From positions 53,471,151 to 53,535,150 of the forward strand of contig OY829538.1 of assembly GCA_963691705.1 (NCBI GenBank): a stretch of DNA of 64,000 nucleotides, read 5' to 3'. Below are positions 47,339 through 58,460 of this stretch, piece after piece (positions within the stretch are counted from its first letter, which is position 1; each line of letters begins with the position of its first letter). A program made the position numbers and the translations under genes. This stretch comes from Viola odorata. Lineage: Eukaryota > Streptophyta > Magnoliopsida > Malpighiales > Violaceae. The notes under the pieces were generated by a model, which searched no databases, had not been told where the DNA came from, and worked only from the letters and a program-made list of their open reading frames with translations.

Positions 47339-47946
47339 CTCCTCCTCTAAAAATAAATCAAGTACTTTGACAGCAACCTTCAAAACAATCTTTTGATTCT
47401 AAAATTTTCAAAATAAAGTATTATAACCAACGGACACATTGTTTATTAGTTGTTTGCCGGTACCAAAGTATTATTTAGAATTTAAATTTAAGTTTGAATC
47501 TCACTTATGTTTATAAAAAAAGTATTATAACTTTTATTTAACTTTGATCATTTTGTTTCTACGTAGTTAATGAAGTTGTTAAGTAACTTATCATACAAAG
47601 AGTTATTTTAAACTTTGAGAGATATACATATAGTATTTATTATAACTAGTTAGTTGTATTATTTTCCAAAAAAAAAAAACACATTAATTTATTATGTGTT
47701 TTTACGATTTTCTATGTTTTGTGTTGACAATGTAATAATTTTTTTTTTATATTTAATAAGAAAAGAATTTGATATTCATGTTTTTAAAATATGGTAATAA
47801 ACGACTAACATAAATTATTAGTTTATCACTATTTTCACTGATATTAGTATGAGATAATATTATCTTAAATATTATTAAATTACCACATGAAATATAAATA
47901 TTTCTTTAATGAATTAGATAATTAATGAGTTAATGAATAATATTTC

Positions 47947-47948
<2 letters not shown>

Positions 47949-47982
<34 letters not shown>
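47949..47982. repeat. (AT)n microsatellite
   Basis: About 16-17 AT dinucleotides, within a strongly AT-rich spacer (47344-47985) that has no other recognisable feature. Confidence 0.95.
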
Positions 47983-47984
<2 letters not shown>

Positions 47985-47985
<1 letters not shown>

Positions 47986-48199
47986 CTGTTACTGATCCTG
48001 TTATACTATCAATCTGTTTACTAACGCTGTCTTTTTCCACTTCTAGATGATTACCTAGACTTATAATTAGATCTGTTAATCCGTTTAGATGAGCGTTTTG
48101 ACTATGAAGTTTATGTTCTAAATTTTTATCTAGTCTACAAATTATTTCACTCGTTTCTGTTGGTATTTTATATTTTTCTTTTGGAGTTTCTAGATCCAA
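47985..48199 (-). pseudogene. Helical fragment at the edge of the pararetroviral insert
   Basis: Minus-strand frame MDLETPKEKYKIPTETSEII ... with a heptad-like stretch LGNHLEVEKDSVSKQIDSIT, running into the (AT)n repeat. The composition (Lys/Glu/Ile-rich, AT-rich codons) matches the adjacent viral reverse transcriptase rather than the host genes, so it may be another piece of the same integrated virus. No family is recognised. Confidence 0.35.
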
Positions 48200-48659
48200 G
48201 TACTCGATGCGTTTAAACTTTTGATTCGCAATTTTTTAAGATCAAACAAGTTTTTTGAAAGATTTATCAATTTATAAGAAAAGTTTCCAGTTTTATAGTT
48301 TTAGTTCCCTATGAAAGATTAAGCCCACATAAATAATTTAAAGACAAATTATAAAATAATAACTTAAGACGTATAAACAAAATTTGGAATCAGAACTTGA
48401 ACATGTTCTTTAGAAATTGACTCACCCTAGCGGGTTTGTGGCTAAAGCAGGCTTTACTCCTTGTCTGGATACCCTTACCACGTCTGTCTCGGTCTTTTGT
48501 CAGATTGCCAAAGAGGAACGTCTGGGCTCCGCTACCAATAAAAACAAAGGGGCCGGATAAACAAAGCTGGTGTTGAAGATATACAGTCTCCAACAGTCCC
48601 AACAATCACCGGTTTGACACTTTTTTTTTATTTTTATGTATGGGCTACTGTTTTAGAGC

Positions 48660-48912
48660 ATATTATCACAGAATTTAAGAAAATTAAGGGTACAGATAAA
48701 AAACCAATAGAAGAATTACAAGAAATTTCAGGTTTAACAAAAGCCTTAGAAAGATTAAAATTAGATAATAATCATAAAATAAGTATTAAACCAACAAAAT
48801 ATAATCATTGGCTACCTAGAAAATGAATAATTGTACACCTTTTAGTGGACCTAGTAGAACACTACAAGAATCCCGTAGAAGTGTGTCATCTAGAGAAGAA
48901 GTTAATAATGAC
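48660..48912 (+). pseudogene. Pararetroviral coding fragments with an ATGA junction
   Basis: A plus-strand frame ends ISIKPTKYNHWLPRK at 48825. Its stop overlaps the next start in an AATGAATAA context (48822-48828), after which a second frame begins MNNCTPFSGPSRTLQESRRS and runs about 30 codons to 48915. Overlapping stop-start junctions are usual between caulimovirid ORFs. The proteins themselves are too short and diverged for me to name. Confidence 0.42.
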
Positions 48913-49635
48913 TGATCATGACTGCTCCCCATCCCTCTTTGCTACCATCACATTCTATAATGATATAATCTGTTGTTAACGGTAGTTCTAATGGCTTAAT
49001 TTTTCTGACTTGTTCTTTTATCTTCTTTACTAATTCTAAGTCTTCTTTGTTAAAGTTTCTTTGACCATTTTTTGTTGTTTTACTGTATAATGGCCCTACT
49101 AATTTACTTAAGTTAGGAATAAATTTTCTGGCATAATTTAGTATTCCTAAAAAGGCTTGTATTTGTTTTAATCCTTCTAATTTATCTGGAAAATTTAATA
49201 TTTTTTCAGCTATGTGTGGTTGTAATTCTATCTTTCCATCTCCTATTTCTAATCCTAAAAAGGATATCTTTCTTTTATATAATTCCATCTTTCTTTTACT
49301 TACTACTATACCATGTTTTTCTATTTCTTGAAAAATCTGTTTCAAATGTTCTTCATGTTCTTTAATAGTATTACTTGCTACTAGGATATCGTCTATGTAA
49401 ACTAAACAGAACTCATATTTTAAGAATATTGAGTCCATGAATCTTTGGAAAACTGCTAGTGTATTTTTTAATCCAAAAGAAAGAACATTCCATTCAAAAT
49501 GTCCTTCTGAACATGTAAATGCAGTCCACTGTTTGAACCATTCCTCTAATTTTAACTGATTATATCCTGACTTTAGGTCAAATTTACTAAAGATCTTTTT
49601 ATTCTGTATTAGTCCTATTAAACTGAACTAAGGGG
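48902..49635 (-). pseudogene. Caulimovirid reverse transcriptase fragment
   Basis: Minus-strand frame without a stop over about 240 codons. It covers the RT palm: KFDLKSGYNQLKLEE, a FGLKN block, then the catalytic VYIDDILVASN and FLGLEIGDGKIELQPHIAEK. It runs on to the connection/RNase H start (GPLYSKTTKNGQR, IIIECDGSKEGWGAVM). FLGL(E)I..G.I.LQPHI and GPLYSK are typical of plant pararetroviruses rather than of gypsy elements. The N-terminal part of RT and the end of RNase H are missing; at 49640 it is joined straight to promoter sequence. It is not functional. Confidence 0.8.
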
Positions 49636-49641
49636 CTATGA

Positions 49642-49975
49642 AGGCTGGAAACTAGAGAGAGAATTTAGTGAGACATAGAGAATTTGAGAGAATGCTTCGT
49701 ATATTGATTTTTTCGTCGTGTTTACAAATGAAGGGAGAGTTCCCTTATATAGAGAAAACTTAAAAGAAAAAGGCCAAAATAGGTGGCCGACAAGAAATAA
49801 AGCTAAAGAAAAAGAATCTTAAAAGCAACGGTCCTAATTTAAAGTAGAAAAGGTAATTACAATAATTACATCCTGCCAAAAGACAGGCGGCTCGTGGACA
49901 GCTGTTTCTGTAGTCGTCATTGCTGACGTCTGTCGATGGACAGCTGTGTCTGTAGATGTCATGGATGACGTCCGT
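49642..49975 (-). promoter_or_regulatory. Pararetrovirus-type promoter with duplicated as-1-like elements
   Basis: On the minus strand, CTCTATATAAGGGAACTC (TATA at 49751-49745) is preceded by two tandem copies of a roughly 41-bp unit (49938-49975 and 49897-49934). Each unit holds TGACG motifs (TGACGTC, ATGACG) spaced like an as-1 element. The layout TGACG pair, then TATATAAGG, is that of caulimovirus full-length-transcript promoters. It now directs toward the truncated RT fragment. Confidence 0.62.
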
Positions 49976-50160
49976 TGATTGTCTTCTTAGAGATTCCTAT
50001 GTGTTTCTGGAATATTTACTTCGTCTTTGTCTTCTTCTACGTCTGTCATTGCGTCGTCTTGGAGATCTGCTATTAGGTTTACTATGTGTTCTTCATCTAG
50101 CAAACATCCATCTCCGGTTTGACACTTTTTTTTTTTTTTTTTTATTTATGTATGGGCTAT

Positions 50161-50906
50161 ATATATATATATATATGTGTGTGTGTTAAACATTATAGTA
50201 ATTTAAATGTTTATTCTAGTTATTACAGTAACACATGTTGAGGTCACTACTCACCAGTAGGTGATATCCAGCAGCTTATACTTGGCATCCAACCCAACTG
50301 TCTTTTGTACATCTGTCTGTACTTTATGCTTATCCGACATGAGTGCCTAAAGTGTTATTAGGTTACGTCTGATCAAGTGAATCAATAGATGGCACTACAA
50401 TGTAGCAACCTTAGTATAAAACCTTAGTGCTAGAATTCCCCGTACCCGCTTGGTGGCGGAATATTTACTATGGGGTATTCCCCGTACCCGCTCCGTTAAC
50501 TACCAGGGCGGAATATCCCCGACCCATGCCGCGTTGTGAAAGTGTATTACTTGTTGCCCGTATAAGTATCTCTCTCATCTGTAACCAAACTACGCTTCTA
50601 CAAAATACTGTCAATGAGATATTAGTTAGTTAATTAGCTTCTTAGTTTGTTAATTGTTAGTTAGTTATTAATTACTTAGGTTCTTCGTCTTGAATCCATT
50701 TCGGATCATGAGACCAAAACCCGACCCGTTTCCATACCTATGTAGAAGAGAACTCTATTAATTGGGACATTTTTAAATTACAAGTGGATGATGATCTTGC
50801 CAACAACAGCAAACCACAATAAACAAGCAAGACATGGCAAGACCTTAAAAATTAAAATGCACAAAGATGTATAACGGTACAAGAATTGCATACATAAGGT
50901 CGAAAA
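50161..50906. other. Spacer 3' of DHQ synthase, no gene seen
   Basis: Holds a TATATA/GTGTGT microsatellite (50159-50185) and two partly repeated CCCCGTACCCGCT.. motifs (50437-50500). A TTAGTTAGTTAATTAG-rich stretch lies at 50615-50680. The last 200 bases probably include the 3' UTR of the synthase gene. Nothing coding is supported. Confidence 0.5.
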
Positions 50907-53179
50907 TCATGACTTGCAAAATGCACGAAGGGTATCATCAAGTGCCTTTCGATCATAATCCCCAGTGAATAAACAATTGCCCAAAGGACCTTGGAGAAGG
51001 ATAAGCCTTAGCAGCCCATCGGCAACCTTCTTATCGACCTGCCGTTATAAAAGTATACAGAGATTTCAATGATGAATGTAATGATTCGAGCATTGGAACA
51101 AATTCATGAAAAACAAATGCATACTACTGACGTACCGCCATGACAGACTTGAAAATATCTACAGTCATGGTTTCTGGTGGAGCAGTGGGTAACTTAGCTC
51201 GCTTCAGAATGTTGTCGACCCGTTTCACTATTGAATCATCAATCCAACCAAGGCGGTATGACATGTCCACGGCCATTACCTGAACATTAGTACGCAAACC
51301 AAAATTATAAACAAGACAAAATAGAGAAGGGTACACAGTTGGAGGATAAAAACAGCAGATAGCAAATGAAGTACCGTTCCAGCTGCAACAGCTTCTCCAT
51401 GGAGCCATTGCCCGTATCCAACCCCAGTTTCTATTGCCTGCCGACAGATGCCACAACAAAAAAATTCAATGATCATTTATTTGGTGGGAAAAAAAGAGAT
51501 GCATTATGTAATGATTGGCAAACACTAACACCACTTCCAACTTAGCTGGAGGAGAAGAGAAGAAACTCAATGTACATCCTTTAAACTAAAGGAAAAGAAA
51601 TAACTATCTACATGCATAGACACCATTGAACACAACAATACTTTTACACTTGCACAAAAATGGAACTTACATGGCCAAAAGTGTGACCCAAGTTCAAAGT
51701 TGCTCTTAGCCCACTTTCCTTCTCATCCAAGGACACAATCTCAGCCTTATTTTCACATGATCTCTTTATGGCATAGGTCAGAGCAATTGGATCCCTGCAT
51801 ATCAGAAATACCAAAACGCTTCTTAAGAAAATAACTATCCATGACTATGGACGTCATATTAAGCACAAAATTGTGTTCTTTGTTTTCAGTAACTCAACAC
51901 AATGTGGAAGGGGATATTAACCCAACATCTTAAAACAAACGAGTATTCTGGGTTCTATCACAAGTAGCTATTTGATTCGCATCCACTATTAGAAGAAATT
52001 ACAAAAATTTGACACTTAAAATTTAAAAGTTTTTTAAGAATATGACTTGACAGCAACTCTTAATACCTTTCCATCAATGCCTGCATATTCTCTTCCTGCC
52101 ACTTGAAAAAATCGGCATCTCTAATAAGTCCATACTTTATGACCTCGGCAAAACCTGATGCCAGCTCCCTTTCCGGCAATGTACTCAGTGTATCAGTATC
52201 TATCAACACACATTGCGGCTGGTAAAATGCTCCAATCATGTTCTTTCCAAGCAGGTGGTTTATCCCAGTTTTACCCCCTACAGAAGAATCCACCTGAAAA
52301 CCAATAATTCTCGTTAAAACACAACAGCTTTCATAGCACATTCATTCAAGACGAATTAATTTAAACATACAAACAGACCTGTGCCATAACAGTTGTAGGA
52401 ATTTGAATGAAGTTGACACCACGAAGAAAAGCTGAGGCAGCAAATCCACACATATCACCAATCACACCACCTCCAAGGGCAACAAATGTAACTCGCCTAT
52501 CTAACCTCGACTCAATTGCCTTATCAAACACTTTCATAAGCGTATCCTATCATATGAGAACAAAAAAACATCATCGTTAAAATTTCAATCAAAATTCCCA
52601 CTCAGTTCTAATAAAACACAACTACCGCTAGCATACCATGTTTTTGTACTTCTCACCATCCGGTAGAATCACACTCTCAACAGAAACATTTGGGTTCCCT
52701 TTCGTCAATGCATCAACAACTTTATCAAGGTAAAGTGGTGCCACGGTGTTGTTAGTTACTACTAGCACTTTCTTTCCATGTACATGTCTACAAATAAGCA
52801 AAATGAGAATCAAAAACCTTCATTCAATTGCAGAAAAGAAAATGATAGAGATAATAGCACCATACCTCTGGAGCAAGTCGGGTCGGTTAAGAAGCCCGGA
52901 TCCAATGTAGATCGGGTAGCTCCGGTCACCTAAATCCACGTCAACAATAGTGGGTGGAGCATTAGAGCTAGGCGCTTCCATGACTTGAGCTGTACTCGCA
53001 TGTACTTTCAACGACGTCGCATAGCTCTCCGTCCGTACCGAAACGCCTACGCGTTTAAGGCGGACGGATACGGTGGTGGGTTTTTTGAGTCGGAGGTAGA
53101 AGTCAGGTAAGTTTTTAGGTTTTAGTAGGATAGAGGAGGAATTAGAGGGTGCGAGGGGGAGAGAGAGTGCGTGTGCCAT
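50907..53179 (-). CDS. 3-dehydroquinate synthase, chloroplastic
   Basis: Second enzyme of the shikimate pathway: NAD- and divalent-metal-dependent conversion of DAHP to 3-dehydroquinate in plastids. There are eight exons: 53179-52866, 52787-52637, 52546-52379, 52293-52067, 51794-51671, 51437-51375, 51290-51136 and 51048-50907. I chose ATG at 53179 (context TTCCATGGCA). It opens a Ser/Leu/Lys-rich transit peptide ([20 protein letters not shown]); an upstream in-frame ATG at 53377 would add 66 residues. The mature part begins near [17 protein letters not shown]. Signatures are [57 protein letters not shown] and [12 protein letters not shown] with the metal-binding His, followed by [10 protein letters not shown]. 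It ends TLRAFCKS. Everything is intact, so it is probably functional. Confidence 0.97.
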
Positions 53180-53409
53180 GGAAGCCAAGAGATTGGGTTG
53201 GGGTGAGAAATGGCGGCGAGAGGTGTTTGGGTTTGAACGGGAGTGGTGTGCGCTGGTAGTGGGTTTGGTAAAAACATGGTTGGTAGAGAAAGGGGAAGGG
53301 AAGACATTTGGTGGGTAGGTAAGACCGAGAGTAGGAGGGAGGAGCCTTGCTGGTCGCAACGGGTGTGGATTTTCCAAGGGCTATCAGGGGATTGAGCATA
53401 TAATTTTAT

Positions 53410-53481
53410 TTAAAAATACGGTATGAACTAACTAATTAAACTACATCGTATCAAATACATAACCTTACGTCATAAAAATAA
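53410..53481. repeat. Partial unit of the tandem repeat interrupted by MLE3
   Basis: AAATACATAACCTTACGTCA just left of MLE3 matches the units at 58200-58230 and 58358-58385 (GAACACATAACCTTATGTCA). MLE3 therefore sits within or at the edge of this repeat family. Confidence 0.6.
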
Positions 53482-53865
53482 TACTCCCTTCGGTCGCGTT
53501 TAACTGTCGTTTCGCGACCGGACACACGGATTAAGAATCCACTGTGCGTGGGTGTGTTATGACCATGTTGCCTTTCATTTAACGTGCGTCTTGTGCTACA
53601 GTGTTCTTCCTCTCACCAATTTCAGATCGCGACGATTTCTCAATTCTCCTCCCAATTCCCTCCCAAATTTTCACCCAATTTCATTCCTAAACCCTAACTC
53701 CTCCTAAATTTGAAATCTTTCGCTTAAAATTTTTCAATTTCCCCCCTTAATTCGTTGCTATCAGTCCACAATGCAAACTGACTTCCTCTGTTTTGCTTCC
53801 CACCCATCCTTCTCTATTTCTACAGCTGCAACATTTCTATTTCGATTTGCCAAGCATAAAAAATA

Positions 53866-55611
53866 ATGGATGTCAACGAATTCGATCCTATCCATTTGTT
53901 CCACAACAATCCATTACCTGTGGCAGAGCAATTTCATGTAAATGATTCAGCAGTTGAGCAGAACCCCCGAAATGAAGAGGATGTCGAAGTAGAAGAGGAA
54001 GAAGGTATGGGGCACGACGCGCTACATATGGACGATATCAATGAAGCTTCTACTGGGCAAAATGAAAACCCAACACTTGACGATGGGCTTCCAAGTTAAG
54101 TGTATTTCGAACTTCTACTTTTCATTTGAAGTTGATAAACTTTTGCATTTTTGCAATGATGTTGTGTTGTGATAATTGTAGGTGCTAGATTGAAGAAAAA
54201 AAAGAGCTCTGTAATGAGGAGAGATTCGCAGCCTATAGTATGCTTCTTGAAAGGAGTGTGAATGGAAAGCTGGGCAAGAACACAACACAGGAAGTTGCTG
54301 ATATTTTTCAAGTTAGTATTCGTTCAATTCAGCGGCTGTGGAAAAGAGGAAGGGAGTCGGACAACCACAATGTTTTGCTTGCTAGAGTCAAGAATTGTGG
54401 CAGAAAAAGGGTAGAATTTGACTTCAACAAAATTAGAGATATTCCTTTTAAGGGATAGAACAACCCTTAACTCTCTTGCAACTGCCTTGGGTGTTTCGAA
54501 GACTTATTTGATTTCGAAGTTAAAATTTGGAGAGTTGAGGCGCCACAACAACACCATAAAACCAACACTGACAAAGGCAAACCGAGTTCAAAGGGTTTGT
54601 CACTGTCTTTCAATGGTTGATCCAAACTCACCTCCAGCTGGAAACACTTTCTCTGATATGCAAAATGTCATCCACATTGATGAAAAGTGGTTTCAAACAA
54701 CAAGGAAGGTGCAGACGTATTACCTCGTGGCAGATGAAGATGAACCTGTAAGAATCATTAAGAGTACCAATTTCATCCCTAAAATAATGTTCTTTGCAGC
54801 TGTTGCTAGGCCTAGATTTGACTGTGATGGGAATTGTACTTTTGATGGTAAGATAGGAATGTTTCCACTTGTGCATGAGGTTGCTGCTCTTAGGAACAAC
54901 TCAAATATGATGGCTGGAACTTTAGAAGTTAAGCCAATTCAAAGAGTAGATAGGCAAGTGATTAGGCAATTCATGATTGAACATATTTTACCAGCTATTA
55001 AGGATAAATGGTCGAGGGATAGCCTCATGCAAAAAATTATCATCCAGCAAGATAATGCTAAAACATATATACATGAGGATGATATTGATTTCCTAGCTGC
55101 AGAGAGTGTAGGCTTGAACATTAGACTGTTGTGTCAGCCACCAAATTCCCCTGATTTAAATGTACTTGATTTAGGTTTCTTTAGAGCTATTCAATCCTTG
55201 CAAGAGAAGAAATGTGCAAATAACCTAAATCAATTAGTGGAAGTAGTGAGTAAATCTTTTTTGGAGTTTTCTGAGGTGAAGGCAGATAGTATTTTCATCA
55301 CTTTACAGTCATGCATGATTGAAATTATGAGAATTATGGGTTCCAATGCTTATAGAATTCCTCATATAAAGAAAGAACAGTTGGTTAGGCAAGGATTGCT
55401 TCCTCACAGCTTGTCATGTGATCCGATTCTGCTAGCAACTGCTGCTGCTAATCTTCCACCATTACCTTGTAAGTCTGTGTGCTCTTGTCATTTTTAGTAA
55501 ATGTAATGTTGAATGTATATTGACATTTCCTTGTTATTGTTATGCAGAAAATTGGGTGGAAGATTGCTTTATTCGATGGATGGCAACTTTTTTGGGTTAG
55601 TTATTGTACAT
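53866..55611 (+). pseudogene. MLE3 transposase, two frameshifts
   Basis: Exon 1 (53866-54094) is acidic: MDVNEFDPIHLFHNNPLPVA, later MDDINEASTGQNENP. The intron is about 54095-54180. Exon 2 has a frameshift in an eight-A run near 54198. It continues NEERFAAYSMLLERSVNGKL and reaches a second single-base frameshift near 54455, where the 5' frame meets TAG after IPFKG. The rest is open for over 340 codons. Catalytic blocks are IHIDEKWFQTTRK, IIIQQDNAKTYIHEDD and NSPDLNVLDLGFF, with 38 residues between the last two Asp, one fewer than in MLE2. A final intron (GTAAGT at about 55468) leads to a short last exon (ENWVEDCFIRWM). The two lesions make it inactive. Confidence 0.9.
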
Positions 55612-56692
55612 ATTTAGATACATAGCTTGTTACTTTAGGTGGTAACTCTAGTAATGTGACTTAGGATTGAAGATATTTTGGTAGGACTCATTGTAATTTT
55701 TTGAAACTAGTATCTGTTTGCAACTGTTAATAAATGTGAGAGATGTCACATTACTAACAGTCATTAGGCAAGCAGAGTTTGCTCTGTCTTACAAATACTA
55801 CTCACATATAATGGGTATTGCATTTTGGCTACGAAAGTCCCCTTATAATTTATGCTGCTTTGATTGAGTGTTTATGTAAATGTGTACTGCATTATGAGTA
55901 TTGTCCTATTTTTGCTGTGTAAGAGTGTTTATGTGTGAACCATTGAGAGTATTGGCCTGTTAAGTCTGTGTTTGACTGTTTATGTTTAAGTCTGGGTTTT
56001 TGTTATATGCATTGGTAGTTCTGTTTTGCATCGTTAATCTCATTGGTATTTTTGTGTAATGCATTGGTTGTTTAAAATTAGATAGTAGATGGATAGGGGT
56101 TGCAACTGTTGCGTCTTGTGCATTGTGTAGTTTTATGAACCAATGCATTGCAATTCTAACAAACTGAAAAGCATTGGTTGATAGAGGTTGCAACTGTTGC
56201 AATGCATTGGTTAGTTTTGTGTAGAATTGGAATTTCAATGCAACTATATGTAGTTTTAGAATTGTAATGCATTGGTTCATTTTGTGTAGTTTAATGTGTT
56301 GCATGGATGCTGCGTTTGAATCAATTGTTAGGGTATAAAGCTGGTGTTGCATGTGTTGTTATTGCTCAATGTTTGACAGATGTGATTACTTTTGCGTCAA
56401 GCAATGGAGATGAGGCTGTGGTTGATTGAATGGTAGCTTTTCAGTTTCATTTAACTTCTAACAGTTACAAAGAGAAGATAAGGTTTTGGTTGACACGATG
56501 AGAAGGAGGATTGTATTGCAATTGCAATACACAAAGAGAAGATATATTTCCAACTGCAACAAGGTAACTAATTGTTGAGTTCCCAAAACTTGTGTAGTTA
56601 CCCAAGCATTGCGTCGTTCCATCCTTTGCTTTATTAACTAAACCTAACCCTTGGTTTACCCTTGATACCCCTTAGTAACCCTAATGAAATCC

Positions 56693-56700
56693 TATAAATA
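56693..56700 (+). promoter_or_regulatory. TATA box of MLE3 ORF2
   Basis: TATAAATA in the context ATCCTATAAATACCACC, 115 nt upstream of the ORF2 start. A CT-rich leader ends in a strong 3' splice site (TCTCTCTGCAG) 10 nt before the ATG. This indicates a separate, probably spliced-leader transcript for ORF2. Confidence 0.58.
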
Positions 56701-56807
56701 CCACCCTCTGCTTATGCAATTATCGCCAACCTTTCACTACCATAACTTTTCTCTGCTATCAGCTCATCTCTCTTGCTTTGTTTCTCTCTCTCTGCAGGTG
56801 TGGCACA

Positions 56808-57191
56808 ATGGATCGTAATAGAAAGGTGGAGCTCCTAGATCTTTCAGGCCTAATCTCAACTCATCTGGAGGCAGACACTGTCCAGATGGAGAATAGGGGT
56901 CTCCAGACCATAGCTGATATCGAAGAGCTCGAAGAGGTACTGGAGGAATTGAAGGCAAGACAGGATGCTATACTGGAAGATGAGGAGCACGAGGGACTGG
57001 CACTGACTATAATGGAGTCATATGGCAGGGCTATCAACCATCTCACACTCTCAATTACTCATATGAAGTAAAAGAGAGAGGTGTTGAATCTGGCACTTAG
57101 GAGTGTGAGGGTTGCTGCTCAAGAACTCAACAACTTTGGCAATGTCATTCCAAGCATCTTAACCATCTCTGATGCATCTGATTCTGATTAG
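56808..57191 (+). CDS. MLE3 ORF2: small coiled-coil accessory protein, one in-frame stop
   Basis: The frame starts MDRNRKVELLDLSGLISTHL and runs 127 codons to TAG at 57189, with a single TAA at 57069-57071 between THMK and KREVLNLALRSVRVAAQELN. Helix one, LQTIADIEELEEVLEELKAR, is a clear coiled coil. The end is acidic (TISDASDSD) after VIPSIL. It aligns nearly gap-free with MLE1 ORF2 (118 residues), sharing HL..D.VQ.E...LQT..DI..L.E..E.LK.R.D. Conservation between two diverged elements plus its own TATA box argues for a real gene. The lone stop suggests recent decay or truncation in this copy. No known domain is recognised. Confidence 0.62.
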
Positions 57192-58083
57192 TTAGGGTTT
57201 ATGTGAACTATCTACTCCTTCCTCCATGATATCCACTCCTATGTCTCTATGTAATTGGAATGCATAATAAATAAAAGTAATGAAGTTTGTGTTTGTGTTG
57301 ACTGTTACTTCCCCTGTTCGTTTACAATTTGCAAGACCAAACCCTAAATAGATTGAAAATAAAACATAAAACACATTGAATTGCAAGGCAAAGCCAAACT
57401 GAAACAAAATGGTTGATTGAATAGCACAATATCCAGACAGAGATACGTATTGCACCCAAAATGACAAACTGAATGGCAATTGAACCCAGAATGGCAATTG
57501 TCTAAAACAGAGGAGCAACAACAGCAATACCATAAACAGGGCATTTATGAATAAATATGCACCCTAAAACCAGTTTAATAAATCCAAACACAATGGACCA
57601 AGAACATTCATTCACATAACAGGGCAAACTGGATATATTTGTCTAGTGAAAGTCAGGCAAGCATTATGCAGATAACTAAAATATTTGTACATGTAACAAT
57701 CCAAACACAATGAAGGAAGCTGGATTTAGATTAATACAGATCAAGACCAAGAACTTTTTCATGACCCAATTGGAGCAGAAGTGAAGAACCCTAATTTGAA
57801 TCGAAGGGATGAAGAAATCGGGACTGAACTCTGATTACGGATTGGATTGAAATCACAGTAATATATATGAGGTCGCGAATGATTGACGCCCAAAATTTCC
57901 ATTTCCCACCCAAATTTTCACCCGATTTCCCCCCCCCCAAATTGAAATTTGGACAATTTGGTTTGCAATCGCGTGAGAGAGAGACGAGAGAGAGCGAGGG
58001 GTAAATGGTCAGAAATTGAGGAAAGATTTCTTGGAAACTAAGAACGTCAAGCATTGCCGACCGCGGAAAACTGCCTAGAACGA
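57192..58083. other. MLE3 right arm, non-coding
   Basis: AT-rich sequence, then a subterminal part that mirrors the left end of MLE3 and resembles the left end of MLE1 (GGGGGG flanked by AAATTTG). On the minus strand it has TATATATTACTG and a leader-like stretch, but no frame like ORF3 of MLE1 or MLE2. The ORF3 position appears empty or decayed here. Confidence 0.5.
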
Positions 58084-58119
58084 CAGTTAAACGCAACCGG
58101 AGGGAGTATACATCAATCA

Positions 58120-58460
58120 GTTAAATTACAAATTAGTGTGCTAGTTTGATCTCTATTGACTACTCCACAAAAATGATCTTAAAATAATCTTAAAATTACC
58201 ATTACAATACTAGGGATCGAACACATAACCTTATGTCATAAAAACGACATGTACTAACCAGTTGAGCTACAAACTCGTGCACTAATTTGATCTCTATTAA
58301 CTACTCCACAAAAATGATCTTAAAACAATCTTAAAATTATTATTACAATACTAGATCGAACACATAACCTTACATCATAAAATCGGCATACGCTAACCAA
58401 TTGAACTTTAAGCTTGTGTGCTAATTTAGTCTCTATTAACTGCTCCACAAAAACAACTTG
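58120..58460. repeat. Tandem repeat, about 140-bp units, right of MLE3
   Basis: Two full and one partial copies of a unit containing TTTGATCTCTATTAACTACT, CCACAAAAATGATCTTAAAA and GAACACATAACCTTATGTCA. Units are about 80-90 percent alike. A further partial unit precedes MLE3 (53410-53481). Confidence 0.85.

Larger units (their letters stand above)
48607..50160. other. Endogenous pararetrovirus (Caulimoviridae-like) insert, rearranged
   Basis: A reverse-transcriptase fragment on the minus strand, other viral-type coding pieces on the plus strand and a pararetrovirus-style promoter on the minus strand are packed within 1.5 kb in an order not found in an intact genome. The block is flanked by a repeated sequence, CCGGTTTGACAC plus a T run plus TTATGTATGGGCTA (48607-48652 and 50112-50160). 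It is an old, broken integration with no complete gene, kept only as a fossil. Confidence 0.75.
53484..58106 (+). mobile_element. MLE3: mariner-like element, 4.6 kb
   Basis: TA flanks (53482-53483, 58107-58108). Terminal inverted repeats read CTCCCTTCGGTCGCGTTTAA on the left and, as reverse complement, CTCCCTCCGGTTGCGTTTAA on the right, both continuing CTGTCGTT. It carries a plus-strand two-exon transposase with two frameshifts (53866-55611) and, 1.2 kb further on, the small coiled-coil ORF2 with its own TATA box (56808-57191). The subterminal regions are inverted copies of each other over more than 100 bp (CCCAAATTTTCACCCAATTT and its reverse complement near 57910), including promoter-like sequence at the right end pointing inward, but no ORF3 is seen there. 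Confidence 0.93.

Noticed and set aside
53122..53399. Additional N-terminal frames upstream of DHQ synthase
   Set aside because: Alternative frames of the same pyrimidine-rich leader; the ATG at 53179 has the best context and a normal transit peptide.
57791..58096. 101-codon minus-strand frame at the right end of MLE3 as a candidate ORF3
   Set aside because: It begins inside the terminal repeat and runs through leader-like, C-rich sequence; no resemblance to ORF3 of MLE1 or MLE2.
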